From Petunia secreta (taxonomy: Eukaryota > Streptophyta > Magnoliopsida > Solanales > Solanaceae): a DNA stretch of 64,000 bases. The stretch spans positions 39,074,001 through 39,138,000 of the forward strand of contig JARKIP010000035.1 in the NCBI GenBank assembly GCA_029990175.1. Direction: 5' to 3'. The notes under the pieces were generated by a model. It was not told the DNA's origin. It did not search any database and worked only from the letters and a program-made list of their open reading frames with translations. Of this stretch, positions 53,332-64,000 are shown in pieces (the first letter of the stretch is position 1; each line of letters begins with the position of its first letter). The translations under genes and the position numbers were made by a program.

Positions 53332-55992
53332 TGAAATGACCTTGATCAATCATTTTGAGAGTGAAAACTCTGATTGATGTGCCGAAAGTCTTAAAAGCTC
53401 TGTAATGTCTATTAGGACTTGTCTGTAAAATTTAAGCTGATTTAGACCTCGTTTTGTCTGTCTCAGAAGAAGATGTCCATTTCAATTGTTGGTAAAGCTC
53501 AAAAGAGATTTCGAGCTCAATTTGAGTAAAGGAGCTTTGATTCTAAATCCAAAAGTTTCGTTAGGTTTTTATGGTCATTTATAACCTGCGTGAACTTTCA
53601 AACGTGCTTTCCAAAGTCGTTCGGATAGTTTTTGCTAGTGTTTTAAAAGGCGAAGGCGTTGGGCGAGACATTTTATCCATCACGAGGCTAGGCATAAGTC
53701 TTGAGACGTGGGGTATAAACCTCACGAATAATTTAAATTATCATTTTTTTATACATTAAATTGTATAAAGTATAATTTGTAGAGTTTGTAATAGTATTTT
53801 CCTTGTTTAGTAGAAATATATTACCAAATATTTTTTAAAATTTATACTATGTATATTTTATTCAAATTAAAAAAACTACTTACATTACTTTGGCTTTTTT
53901 AAACGGAAAACAGAAGGCTTTCTTATCTTAGGAACTCGTAACTAAGAAACTGCCGTAGTAAGAAAGTTGCTTCATAACACGTTAGTCTTAAAGGCACATT
54001 TGTGAATGTCAATTCACAACCGCTAAACTTAACTTTGCATATTATTAACTTTCATTGCTTTGCTTTGCCATTTTATTTCCTTAACCAGTTTGTGGAAGTT
54101 GTCTCTTCCGTTCGTTTTCCTGACTTAAAGTCGCTTATTCTCCACCCCAATCCAACACCATGCTGTTCTTGAAATGTTGATGTAAAAGCCGATCTACTTA
54201 CATGTTTAAACGAAATGAGACTTTGCAAATTTGTTTTTGGGACTTTAAGATATGTGTTGGAGCTATTTGAGCTACGAATCACTCTATTGAATTGAGTGGA
54301 CTTTTTGATGGGACTTGAGCATGAAAAGACGATCAAGGGATAGTTAGTAATTGTGGGATCGAGGTAACTGGTTTCATCCTATCTTTCATGGCCTTTGTCT
54401 TTATGGATGTTCTACGCACGTATTATTCACGTGTGTAGCTGCCGAAGAAGCGTACTTATTACGCTAGAGTTTCATGATACTTATTTACTATGTTGTTAAG
54501 TGTTGTTTTGTATTTACTATGTACTTGAGAATGTGATACTCCGATTGTGAGTGTGACATGTTCGTGTTGCCTGGGTTGTGTGTTAGGATGTACTGTATTT
54601 ATTTTCGGGTTAAGGATAAGAGAGTTATGTTCATTATGAATGCTAATTGAGGAGCTATAGTCTTAAGATTATGAATAGAATGCAAAGGTTTAGATTGGAC
54701 TATGATTGTCGATTGAATAATTGTTGATTGTTTTGTGAGATTTAGCCGATAGGTGTATTATATTGGGTTCAGTGTTAAGCCAAGAATAAAGGTATCTTGT
54801 TGGTAATATGAACTTGAATGGTTAGGCTAAAACACATGTATGCTATTTGAGCATAGAAGCTCTGTTATAGTTAAAAGTACCTATTGTTTAAACTTTAAGG
54901 TTAATATAGAATTTAGAATGGAGGTTCGGGTATGATTGTGAGTATGAATTAGGAGATAGAGAATCCTTCTAGGTTGGGAACACTTATAGAGTCGTAAGAC
55001 TTACTTATTTTATTATGGTTCGAATTACAAGACATTACATATGATATAGTCATAGCTGAGCATTATTTCGGAGCAGGAGTATTCTGTCCCAGGAACATGA
55101 GTATTTCGCTCCACGAGCATGAGTATTCCGCTCAGATTGTATATTATACCTCCGGACTCGATGAGATTCCAGAGACGGGGCAAGTTAATATTGAGTTACG
55201 TATCGCACAGTGGCGATGAGAGTGTCGCACCGATGGCGGTTATCAAACATTTGGGTACATGTGATCATATTGCATCATACTGCATTCATTTTATTTCATT
55301 GCATTGACTATTGTGTCTTGTGGGAGTTAGCGCGATGTTTTATATATTTGTCATGTATTTCTGGTTGTTGATATGTTTTTGGCTTGTATCCCTACTTGTT
55401 TATGAGTTTATGGTTTCTTACGTATTTAGCTATTATCTGCTGCTTTTTATAGTTAAAATAAGGTGAATTTGGCTTATCTGCTTTTCTTCTCCTTGGCTAG
55501 CATATCTTCTTCTTTGAGGTGGCTAGTCAACCTCTACTTACGGAGTCCTTTTGACTCAACCTCTATTTGTTTCTTGTCTATTTATTTTGTTTCAGCAGGT
55601 TCGCTCCAGGATTGAGTTTGCCAACGTGATTGAGTAGCGAAGACGACATTAACTGTCAGGGTGAGCCGAATTTTGTTCAGAATGACCACTAGTTTAGGTT
55701 CTATTATATTAGTTGTATTTCGATCCCATCGGAAGATGTATATACTTCCTTTGTATTCTTATATGTCTTGTCTAGATAGCCCCAAACTTAGAATATTGGG
55801 TAGGCAGTTGTACCTCTTTCTGACCAACTTTTCTGTATATCCGTATATATTAGCACGTCTTTTGGATTATTCGATGTCTATCTCAAGGTAGATGGTGTCT
55901 ATTTTATTTATTCAGTGATAAGGGTTCACTCGGCGGGTCTAGGGGAGGATTCGGATGCCCACATGGCCTAGTCATAAATCTGGGTCGTGTCA
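53332..55992 (+). repeat. 5' LTR of A3
   Basis: 2661 bp from TGAAATGACC to GTGTCA. A short, imperfect AGGAGTATTC-type unit array (55070-55135) corresponds to the minisatellite of A2. Confidence 0.9.
53637..54060 (+). repeat. Dispersed GGCG-type repeat in A3 5' LTR
   Basis: Begins AGTGTTTTAAAAGGCGAAGG and contains GCTAGGCATAAGTCTTGAGAC, wording I recall from a common dispersed Solanaceae repeat. Right boundary is approximate. The same insertion is in the 3' LTR from 59374. Confidence 0.5.
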
Positions 55993-55994
55993 GT

Positions 55995-56007
55995 TAGTAT
56001 CAGAGCC
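55995..56007 (+). other. Primer-binding site of A3
   Basis: TAGTATCAGAGCC, one base different from the tRNA-Met-type site of A1 and A2. Confidence 0.75.
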
Positions 56008-56199
56008 TGGTTTAGAGTCTATCCAGACAAAGACATTGTCTAGTAGAGTCTTGCTGATAGGTACATAGACATCCGTACTAATCTACGAGAGACTATTATG
56101 GCATTTAGGAAGTTTCTCTTCCTTCTTTTCTAATCGTGCATCGGTCTTCTTGTTGGATGTTAAATTTTTTTCTGTTAATTCTGCATTGTAATGTTGAAC

Positions 56200-57530
56200 C
56201 CTGGTGCAGCAAATCAGCATAGGGTAGGAGCTCAGGACGAAGCAGTCTAGCCTGGGGCTAGCACTGCCCAAGCTTTGTGAGTTGTGGATCATGCTGACGA
56301 TCCCTTTACGGAAGCCCCAGATGTGCCAGCTCGCAGTAGGATATGGGATCTAGGCCTTGTGGTTCCATTGGCTCTTTACAATACTTTTATGAGAATCTTT
56401 GCGGTGCCGATACCGCAGGAACTTCCTATTCCCTTGGCGGCTCATCAGTTTTCTGTAGATGCAGATGTTCGAGCTCAGGGAGCTCCTTTTCCATTTCCTG
56501 ATGTGGCCCTAGTAAATTATGTTCTAAAGGCAGCATGTGTTGTTCCTCCAAATGTTTTGGCTGGTCAGCTAGCCCAGGTAGCAGTTCGGTTCGAGTCCCT
56601 GAAGTGGTTCCATTATTTTACCTGGGTAAACCCTTCGATATTCTCAGGCCATGCATTAGATAACCCCTGTGAAATTAAAAAAAATGACGTCAGTGTATCT
56701 TTCAAGCTCTTGGTTATCTCGAGTAGTATGGTGTTGATTATACTACTTTCCAGTTCCAGGGTTCAGCCTTGGACTGGTGAACCTCTCTTTTATCAGTTAG
56801 GCAGAGCTTACCTAAGCCTACTTGGTGCGGGTTTTATCGTAGATTCATGAAAAAGTTCTTTTCACACGGTGAGCAAGATGAAAAGCATCGCCAGCTTGAG
56901 TGTGTTGGATAGGTAGCCTGTCTATTTTGGAATTCTCTAGAATGGTTGGATATGCTCTAGAGCTAGTCCATGAGTCTTCTGAGAAGGTTCGAAGATTTAT
57001 TGATGATATTTCTGCTTCCTTCAGGCCCCAGATGGCTCGAGAGATTGAGGTCAGGAGTTAATTTGATGTTTTTGGTATTAGTCGGAGGCATGAGGCATAC
57101 CATAAGTTAAAGAAGGAAGAGTCAGAGTGAGAGAGCAGGAGATCCCGTGGTCCTGGTGGGCACTATGGTACCTCTTCTGGAGGTAAGGGTTCTGATTATC
57201 ATGGGAGGTTACCTACCAAGTTATCTCAGCTTGTGGCACATGATTCTCAGAGAGGGCAAGTAGTCCGTCAAGATTAGACTCAGTATTCCGTTTATTTCTT
57301 TCAGCAGTCTGTCCATAATCCATTTTTAGCCAAAAGGTATTATCATTGTCGTGAGCCCCGGCATCTTTGTAGGAACTTTCCCTTACTTTGGCAGGAAGGC
57401 AGTCGTCCTTCTTCTCGCCCTTAGGCACCTGCAAAGTCGTAGGGGATTTCATTTAGATCTCAACTAGCCAGAGATATGCCAACATCTGACAGGGGTCGAG
57501 AGCGTGGTGGAAGTGGTTCTTGAAGAGGTG
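56200..57530 (+). pseudogene. gag: A3 gag remnant
   Basis: The best preserved A gag. A 188-codon frame at 56284-56850 (MDHADDPFTEAPDVPARSR, then VVPPNVLAGQLAQVAVRFES, NPSIFSGHALDNPCE) is correct up to about residue 130 and then shifts frame. Later parts in other frames include VRRFIDDISASF, then RHEAYHKLKKEES and a knuckle YYHCREPRHLCRNF (about 57335-57380), where the first Cys is Tyr and the last is Phe. Tekay/Del-like gag. No protease follows. Confidence 0.65.
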
Positions 57531-59054
57531 ATTATCCGGATAATGGCTCAGCTCAGCCGCAGAGGCAGTTCTATGAACTTCCAGTCTAGCAGGATGCTGA
57601 GGCTTCCGACGTAGTAGACCCAGGCGATTCTTCTTCCCTTATATGTGAGTAAGATTTGATTCTTCTGATCGATGTAGAATTCATTCCTTATCATATTTTC
57701 ATGGTTTCCTGGATGTCATTTCTATTAAGAATCTATTGTGGTAGAGGGATGAGCTTCTGGTATGATTTATTCTTGCCATTTGTGAGGCCCTACTAGTTTA
57801 TCTAGTTTAAATGTGAGGGATGTGGGAGTGAGTGTCGGTATTTTCTGCTTAGCATCTTGTTGTGCCATCTTCTATTATTATGTCAAGTCACTTTACCTCT
57901 CTCCGTGGAATTCAGTGTTAGTAGGATGATGGGATTGTTATTCATCATTAAAAAGTGTCATTTTTCTTCCGATGTAAAGTGATTAATAAATAAAATTCGA
58001 TCTATGTGTCTGGCCTTAGTAAGATGTTACTAGAGTCATTTTATTCTCGGAGCTTGTCTCGATTATAAAATGGGGTTTCGGGTAAATTGTCGGATCAACC
58101 TTCTCATTGGAAGGTTGAATTGGCATGAATGATGTTCCATAAGCTCATTTGATATCCACTTCTTCCATTGCTATTCTTTGCCTAGCTTGATTCGGAAGTA
58201 GTCTAGCCCCTGGTAGCCAAGCAAATAAGAAGATGAGCTTCCTCAAGCTCTCATTATTCCTATCCTCAGTTCAGTGCCATCTCTTCTTCTTCCAGCACTA
58301 GTGAGCTTAGGCGGTTAGTAGCGGCTTGTGATGTCCCCTGTATTGAGCTATAGCGCATGTCAATATAGCCAAGTAAGTACATTGTTTGTGTCTCAAGGCT
58401 GCCAAAGGCAATGGAGAACGTTGTCCTACTCGTGAATCGAAGCCCTCAAGGTGTAGTGCTTGCGGTGAAGGCTTAGAAGTCGTGAATTTGAGAGTTGTCG
58501 TTCCTTGGAAACTCGAGAGTGTAGTTTGGTTGCTCAGGTGTGAGTTGCATTCTATATTTAGCTAAGTCTTTCTTATTCCAGCGGACTGAGGGAGGATAGC
58601 TATTCCTATTCAAATTAGTATGTGAGTTTATGCTCTAAGTAGAGGAGTCTCCCTTCAATTCTTAATGCTAATCTTAAATCTCTAAGGCATTGCCGAAGGA
58701 CAAGCTAAATCATGGATTCATCAGTTTGTTTTATATCAAAAGCATATCGGCGAGGCGATTTGTCGACGAAATCGTGCTAATACATCCAGATTTATAGATA
58801 TCTTTATTCCAAAAATGTAAAACTCTCCTCTCGTGATCAAGGAAGGGTCAGCTTAGTCAGAATAAGCCACGCAATCGTGTTATGATATCATCTGGATATT
58901 GTTTATTCTCAAGTCTAGAGCGCATGTTAAAATTCTGATTTCATGATCATGAGATAGTGTATGTAGATTAGTTGATAAAGGTCGTGCAAGTGCTCTTTCT
59001 ATCTATGTGAAATCTGTTTTAGACTCAAGCTCGTTCGAGAATGAACTAGAGTCT
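57531..59054 (+). other. A3 internal non-coding region
   Basis: No motif on either strand. Aligns in part with A1 and A2 interiors up to CTCTAAGGCATTG (near 58680), then with A2 45380-45610, skipping the inverted integrase piece. Confidence 0.5.
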
Positions 59055-59067
59055 AAGTAAAGGAGAA
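59055..59067 (+). other. Polypurine tract of A3
   Basis: AAGTAAAGGAGAA directly before the 3' LTR. Confidence 0.75.
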
Positions 59068-61686
59068 TGAAGCGACCTTGATCAGTCGTTTTGAAAGTTA
59101 AAACTCTGATTGATCGACCGACAATCATAAAAGCTCTATAAAGTCTATTAGGATCTATCTGTAAAATTTGAGCTAATTCTGACCTCGTTTGGTAAGTCTC
59201 AAAAAAAGGTTTCTATTTCGATTGTCGGTAAAGTTCAAAAGAGGTTTTCGAGCTCGATTCGAGTAAATGAGCCCCGATTCAAAATTCAAAAGTTCTATTA
59301 GGTTCGTAAGGTCATTTATGACCTGTGTGAACTTTCGAAAGTGAACTCCAATGTCGTTTAGATAGTTCCGCTAGTGTTTTAAAAGGCAACGTGTTGGGCG
59401 ATGGGCGAGGCATTTTGTCAATCACGGGGCTAGGCGTAAGTCCTGAGACACTAGGTATAAACCTCACATATAATTTAACTTATCATTTTTTATACATTAA
59501 ATTGTATAAAGTTATATAATTTGTAGATTTTGTAATAGTATTTGCCTTGTTTAGTAGAATTATATTACCAAATATTTTTTTAAATTTATACTATGTATAT
59601 TTTATTTAAATTAATACAACAACTTATATTACTTTGTCTTTTTTAAATGGGAAACAAAAGGCTTTCTTATCTTAGGAACACGTAACTAAGAAACTGCCTT
59701 AGTAAGAAAGTTGCTTCGTAACACGTAAGTCCTAAAGGCACATTTGTCAATGTAAATTCAGAACCGCTATACTTAACTTTACATATTACTAACTTTCATA
59801 GCTTTGCTTTGCCTTTTTTTCCCTAACCAGTCAGCGGAAGCTGTCTCTTCTATCTTCGTTTTCCCGACTTAAAGTCGCCTATTCTCTACCTCAATCCAAC
59901 ACCATGCTATTCTTGAAATGTTGACGTAAAGGCCGAATTACTCACTGGTTTCAATGAAATGAGACTTTGCAAATTTATTTTCAGGACTTTAAGTTATGTG
60001 TTGGAGCTATTTGAGCTACGAATCACTCTATTGAATTGAGTGGACTCTTTAGAGGGACTTGATCATGAAAAGACGATTGCGGGATAGTTAGTAATTGTCG
60101 GATCGAGGTAAGTAGTTTCATCCTTTCTAGGCCTTTGGCCTTTATGGAAGTTCTACGCATGTATTGTTCACGTGTGTAGCTGCCGAAGAAGCATACTTAC
60201 TATGCCAGAGGTTTCTGAATACTTGTTTACTATGTTGTTAAGTGTTGTCGTGTGTTTACTATGTACTTGGGAATATGATACTCCAGCTGTGAGTGTGTCA
60301 TGTTCTGGTTGCCTGGGATATGTGTTAGGATGTACTATATTTATTGTCGAGTTAAGAATAGGAGAGTTAAGTTCGTTATGAATACTAATTGAGAAGCTAT
60401 AGGCATAAGATTATGAATAGGACACAAAGGTTTAGATTGGGCTATGATTATCGATTGAATAATTTTTTATTGTTTTGTGAGATGTAGCCTTATTATAGGT
60501 GCATTATATTGGGTTCAATGTTGAGCCAAGAATAAAGGTATCTCATTGTAATATGAACTTGAATGGTTAGGCTATAACGCGTGTATGCTATTTGAGGATA
60601 GAAGCTCTGTTATAGTTAAAAGTACCTATTGATTGAATTGTAAGCCTAATATAGAACTTAGAATGGATGTTCGGGTATGATTGCAAGTATGAACTGGGAG
60701 ATAGAGAATATTTCTAGGTTTGGAACCCTTATAGAGTCGCAAGGCTTACTTATTGTATTATGGTTCGAGTTGCATTACATTACATATCATATCGTCATGT
60801 CTGAGCATTGTTTGGGAGCAGGAGTATTCCACTTGAATTGTATATTATATCGCCAGACTCAATGAGTGTCAAGAGCCAGGGTAGGTTAATATTAAGTTAC
60901 GTATCTCACGGTGGCGATTAGAGTGTTGCACCGATGGGGGTTACAAAATATTTGGGCACATATGATCCCATTGTATCATACTGCATTTATTTCATTTCAA
61001 TTTATGTATTGTGTGGCTTAGCACGATATTTTGTGTATGTATCATGTATTTTCGGTTGTTGATATATTTTTGGCTTGTATCCCTGGTTGTTTATGAGTTT
61101 ATGGTTTCTTACGTGTTCCTAGTTATTATCTGTTGCATTTTTATAGTTGGAATAAGGTTAATTTGGTTTATCTACTTTTCTTCTGCCTTGCTAGTATATC
61201 TGCTTCTTTGAGGTGGCTTGCCAGCCCCCACTTACGGATTTCTTTTTAATCACCCTCTGTTTTTCTTCTTGTCTATTTATTTCGTTTCGGTTGGTTCGCT
61301 CCAGGATTGAGTTTGCCAACGTGATTGAAGAGCAAAGACGACCTCAACTATCAGGGTGGCCCCACTTTTGTTCAGTATGCCACCAGTTTAGGTTCTATTA
61401 TATCAGTTGTATTTTTCTACCTTCGGGAGATGTATATACTTCATTGGTATTATTAGATGTCTTGTCCGGTAGCCCTAAAACTAGCATATTGGGTAGGTAG
61501 TTGTACCTCTTTCTGAACAGCTTTTCTGTATATCTGTATTTATTAGCACGTCTTTTGGATTATTCGATGTCTGTCACAAGGTAGTTGGTGTCCATTTCAT
61601 TTACTCAATGATAAGGGTTCGCCCGACGAGTCTAGGGGAGGATATCGGGTGCTCGCACGGCCTAGCCAGAAATTCGGGTCGTGTCA
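59068..61686 (+). repeat. 3' LTR of A3
   Basis: 2619 bp from TGAAGCGACC to GTGTCA, followed by CCATG. It includes the GGCG-type repeat from 59374. It differs from the 5' LTR by many substitutions and small indels, so A3 is not young. Confidence 0.9.
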
Positions 61687-61691
61687 CCATG

Positions 61692-61745
61692 TATTCTATT
61701 TACTTCATGAAGCTTTAATGAAGCTGAAAAATGGGCTAAAGAAAT
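61692..61745 (+). pseudogene. gag: E2 gag, last part
   Basis: After the A3 duplication the plus strand reads VFYLLHEALMKLKNGLKK, matching FESLNDAFQAALKVEKGLKL of E1 gag. It stops at about 61745 where minus-strand integrase sequence begins. Confidence 0.65.
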
Positions 61746-61942
61746 GTAGCACTAACATACTCATCAGGAAGATCAAGTTTGTAAGCATTGTCTCCAACTC
61801 TCTCAAGGACTTCAAATGGTCCATCTCCTCTACGGCGCAACTTGTTTTTCCTTTTTGAAGGAAATCTTTCATTTCTTATATGAACCCAAACTAGATCTCT
61901 AGGTTCAAATATGATAGATTTTCCACCCTTATTCCTTCTCAA
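61746..61942 (-). pseudogene. E3 integrase C-terminal part
   Basis: FEPRDLVWVHIRNERFPSKR, then GDGPFEVLERVGDNAYKLDL and DEYVSATF, the conserved end of plant chromovirus integrase. Cut within SATF at the junction with E2 gag, so any chromodomain or CR motif is lost. Confidence 0.75.
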
Positions 61943-61996
61943 GGCTACTTGTTCATTCTGCTTCTCAATTGTGAGCCTTGTCTATTCATGAATCTT

Positions 61997-62700
61997 TTAC
62001 ATCATTTCAGTCTTTTTTCTTCCATCATAACTAGCAACATCATTAGTGGGTAAAGGTAATAAATCAAGGGGCGTAAGGGGATTGAATCCATACACAACTT
62101 CAAAAGGAGACATACCAATAGAAGAATGGATAGTTCTATTATAAAAAAATTTTACCATAGGCAAATGATCTTCCAAAGAACTTAGTTTTTCTTTCAAAAC
62201 AACCCTTAACATGTTTACTTCCATTAGCCCCATCAGTTTGCGGGTGACAAGATGTAGAGAATAGTAGTTTAGTTCCTGATTTCCCCCAAAGCACCCTCCA
62301 AAAGTGACTTAAGAATTTAGAATCCCTATCATTAACAATAGTTCTAGGTATCCCATGCAATTTAACCACTTCGTTCACAAACAAGCCAGCAACATGAGGT
62401 GCATCATTTGTTTTTAAGCATGGAAATAAAACGAGCCATTTTGGAAAATCTATCCAATCCCTACCACGCTTAGTCCTTGGCAACCACAGAGCAAAATCAA
62501 TAAAAATAAATATCCAAGGAGACGTAGAAACATGTAAAGGACTATAAAGACAATGTGGTAACACTTTAGATATGGCTTGTTTACATTTAACATATTGTGA
62601 ACACATTTTTTCAACATCTTTTCTCATGTTAGGCCAATATAAATGTTCAGATAGTATGTCCAAAGTTTTAGGTTCACCAAAGAGTCCCATAAACCCACCA
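61997..62700 (-). pseudogene. E3 integrase finger and core, frameshifted
   Basis: The 62139-62690 frame holds TLDILSEHLYWPNMRKDVEK, then PWIFIFIDFALWLPRTKRG with the first catalytic Asp, a damaged segment where FVVVDRFSKM should be, and HGIPRTIVNDRDSKFLSHFW with the second Asp. HPQTDG follows, but the frame shifts before the catalytic Glu. The rest (KEKLSSLEDHLP, then NPLTPLDLLPLP) is in the 61997-62233 frame. Confidence 0.75.
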
Positions 62701-63290
62701 TAACGTGCTTTCCTAAAAAACCATCACACAACGAGCAGTTAGGAACACACAACTTATTTTCCCTAAAAATGAAATCCATCTTGAAGTGTAAATTTCTCAT
62801 TAGACCGTATTTACACTTATAAAAAGGCTTCAAAAAATCAGAGTCATTAGCATAGAAACACTTTATTTGTTTAAAACCTATCAACATTGAAGAAAGAGCA
62901 GAAACTAGAACATACCTTCTTGAAAGTGCATCAGCAACCACTTTATCTTTTCCTTATTTGTTAGAAATTATATAAAGAAAAGTCTCAATGAATTAAACCC
63001 ATTGGGAATGTCTATGAGTAAGCTTTCCTTGACTCTTCAAGTGTTTCAAGACTCATAGTCAGTCTTGATTACAAACTCCCTAGGCCACAAATAGTGTTGC
63101 CATGTTGCTAAAGCCCATCCCAAAGCATATAGCTCTTTTTCATAAATTGAGTAGTTCGATGTAGCTCTTATGCAATAGGTTTAGAATCATGCATCAACAT
63201 CTATTCCTTTGCGAGAAGTATCACACTCAATTTCAAAAGATTTAGAAAAATTAGGTAATTGCAATAGTGGAGCAGAACACAACTTGTCTT
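62701..63290 (-). pseudogene. E3 RNase H and connection, decayed
   Basis: 62624-62941 has VADALSRRYVLVSALSS, the end of RNase H, then the linker to integrase (ENKLCVPNCSLCDGFLGKH). The RNase H body at 62945-63290 is broken by stops and frameshifts, with FEIECD-like and TDYESL-like pieces in separate frames. Confidence 0.65.
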
Positions 63291-64000
63291 TCAATAATTT
63301 AAATGCACCGTCTTGTTCTTTCCCCATGTAAAAACCCTATATGTCTTGATAACTTCACTTAGAGGAGCAGCAATGGTGCTAAAATCTATCACAAACCTCT
63401 TATAAAAAATAGAAAGCCCATAAAAACTCCTAACTTCAGTTACGCTCTTAGGTTTAGGCCATTCTTTTATTGCTTTTAATTTCACCTCATCTAGTTCCAC
63501 ACCTTTAGAAGTGACCACATAACTAAAGAAAACCACATGATCAACACAAAGAGTACAATTCTTGAGATTAGCAAATAAGAGACACTTTCTAAGAACTTCA
63601 AAAACTTGTTTTAGGGGTTCTACATTCTTTTCAAGATTCTTAGAATAGATTAGAATATCATCAAAATACACCACAACAAATTTACCTTTAAAATCCTTAA
63701 AAACATGGTTCATTAATATCATGAAAGTACTAGGTGCATTAGTCAAGTCAAAAGGCATAACTAACCACTCATATAGGCCATATTTAGTCTTAAAAGCAGT
63801 TTCCATTCATCTCCAGGATTCATACGAATCTGATGGTAACTGCTTTTTAGATCAATCTTAGAAAAGATTTTTGACCCATGCAATTGATCTAACATATCAT
63901 CAAGACGAGGAATAGTTGATGATACTTTACCGTTATCTTGTTGATAGCTCTGCAATTCACGCTCATCCTCCAAGTTCACTCCTTTTTAGGAACCAATAAG
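63291..64000 (-). pseudogene. pol: E3 reverse transcriptase, frameshifted
   Basis: The 63291-63806 frame has TAFKTKYGLYEWLVMPFDLT, then NAPSTFMILMNHVF and the catalytic motif VVVYFDDILIYSKN with both Asp present, then EVRSFYGLSIFYKRFVIDFS. The fingers (PRLDDMLDQLHGSKIFSKID) are in the 63761-63979 frame, so one frameshift lies near 63790. The N-terminal part has stops around 63900-64000. Confidence 0.8.

Larger units (their letters stand above)
53332..61686 (+). mobile_element. A3: gag-only LTR element, complete
   Basis: An 8355-bp element with both LTRs (53332-55992 and 59068-61686), perfect 5-bp TSD, primer site, gag remnant and polypurine tract. It is a diverged subfamily: only parts of its LTR match A1/A2 (start, the block around ACGTGTGTAGCTGCCGA, the TATA region and the end), and both LTRs contain an extra GGCG-type repeat. 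It has no inverted integrase fragment and no pol. Confidence 0.92.
61746..64000 (-). mobile_element. E3: partial chromovirus-type pol
   Basis: Minus strand from the window edge: RT (64000 to about 63400), RNase H (to about 62900), integrase (62700 to 61746). Wording is like E1 (NAPSTFM, VADALSRRYVL). Several frameshifts. It is joined tail to tail with E2 gag at 61745, and gag and LTRs of E3 are not in the window. Confidence 0.8.

Overview
The window is plant nuclear DNA made almost entirely of transposable elements. It is probably from an asterid, and I think Solanaceae, judging by the style of the gag and integrase proteins and by a short Stowaway-like element with CTCCCTCCGTCCC ends. I found no host gene, tRNA, rRNA or CRISPR array. 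Almost every coding stretch is Ty3/gypsy gag, protease, reverse transcriptase (RT), RNase H or integrase (IN). There is also one CACTA DNA transposon, one copia scrap and one small MITE. Family names are from memory of motifs; no database was searched.

Left half (1-29194). A minus-strand chromovirus-type Ty3/gypsy element (called E1; 1-3673, cut by the window edge) is interrupted inside gag by a plus-strand gag-only element with about 2.2 kb LTRs (A1, from 3674). A1 is interrupted by a non-autonomous minus-strand LTR element (B, 7654-27962, TSD AAATG). B has no RT or integrase. It carries three unusual ORFs and four tandem LTR copies at its 3' end. The 5' LTR of B is in turn interrupted by a nearly intact Athila-type element (C, 14891-27390, TSD AGGAG). 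C has 1350-bp LTRs, a tRNA-Asp-type primer site, a gag-pol frame broken only by stop codons, and an env-position ORF. A1 resumes at 27968 and ends abruptly near 29194.

Middle (29195-39157). A cluster of CGCGATCGCG palindromes is followed by an old, heavily mutated minus-strand Athila/Tat-like element (D, about 29560-36400) with a decayed primer site and a MITE in its leader. After it come a Ty1/copia gag-protease fragment, an unassigned LTR-like stretch, and the gag start of a plus-strand chromovirus (E2).

Right half (39158-64000). The E2 gag is split twice. The first insertion is A2 (39158-53246), whose 3' LTR holds a 5.2-kb CACTA element (47986-53158, TSD CTT). The second is A3 (53332-61686, TSD CCATG), which landed only 85 bp further on. 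The last piece of E2 gag is joined at about 61745 to a minus-strand chromovirus pol (E3), which runs off the window.

The A and B families lack polymerase genes and must have been moved by enzymes from other elements; Tekay/Del- and Athila/Tat-like relatives are candidates. The most unusual points are the tandem LTRs and unknown ORFs of B, copies of the polypurine tract on both sides of the env-position cassette of C, the shared loss of the last zinc-knuckle cysteine in all three A copies, and GC-rich palindromic words decorating the non-coding DNA of unrelated elements.
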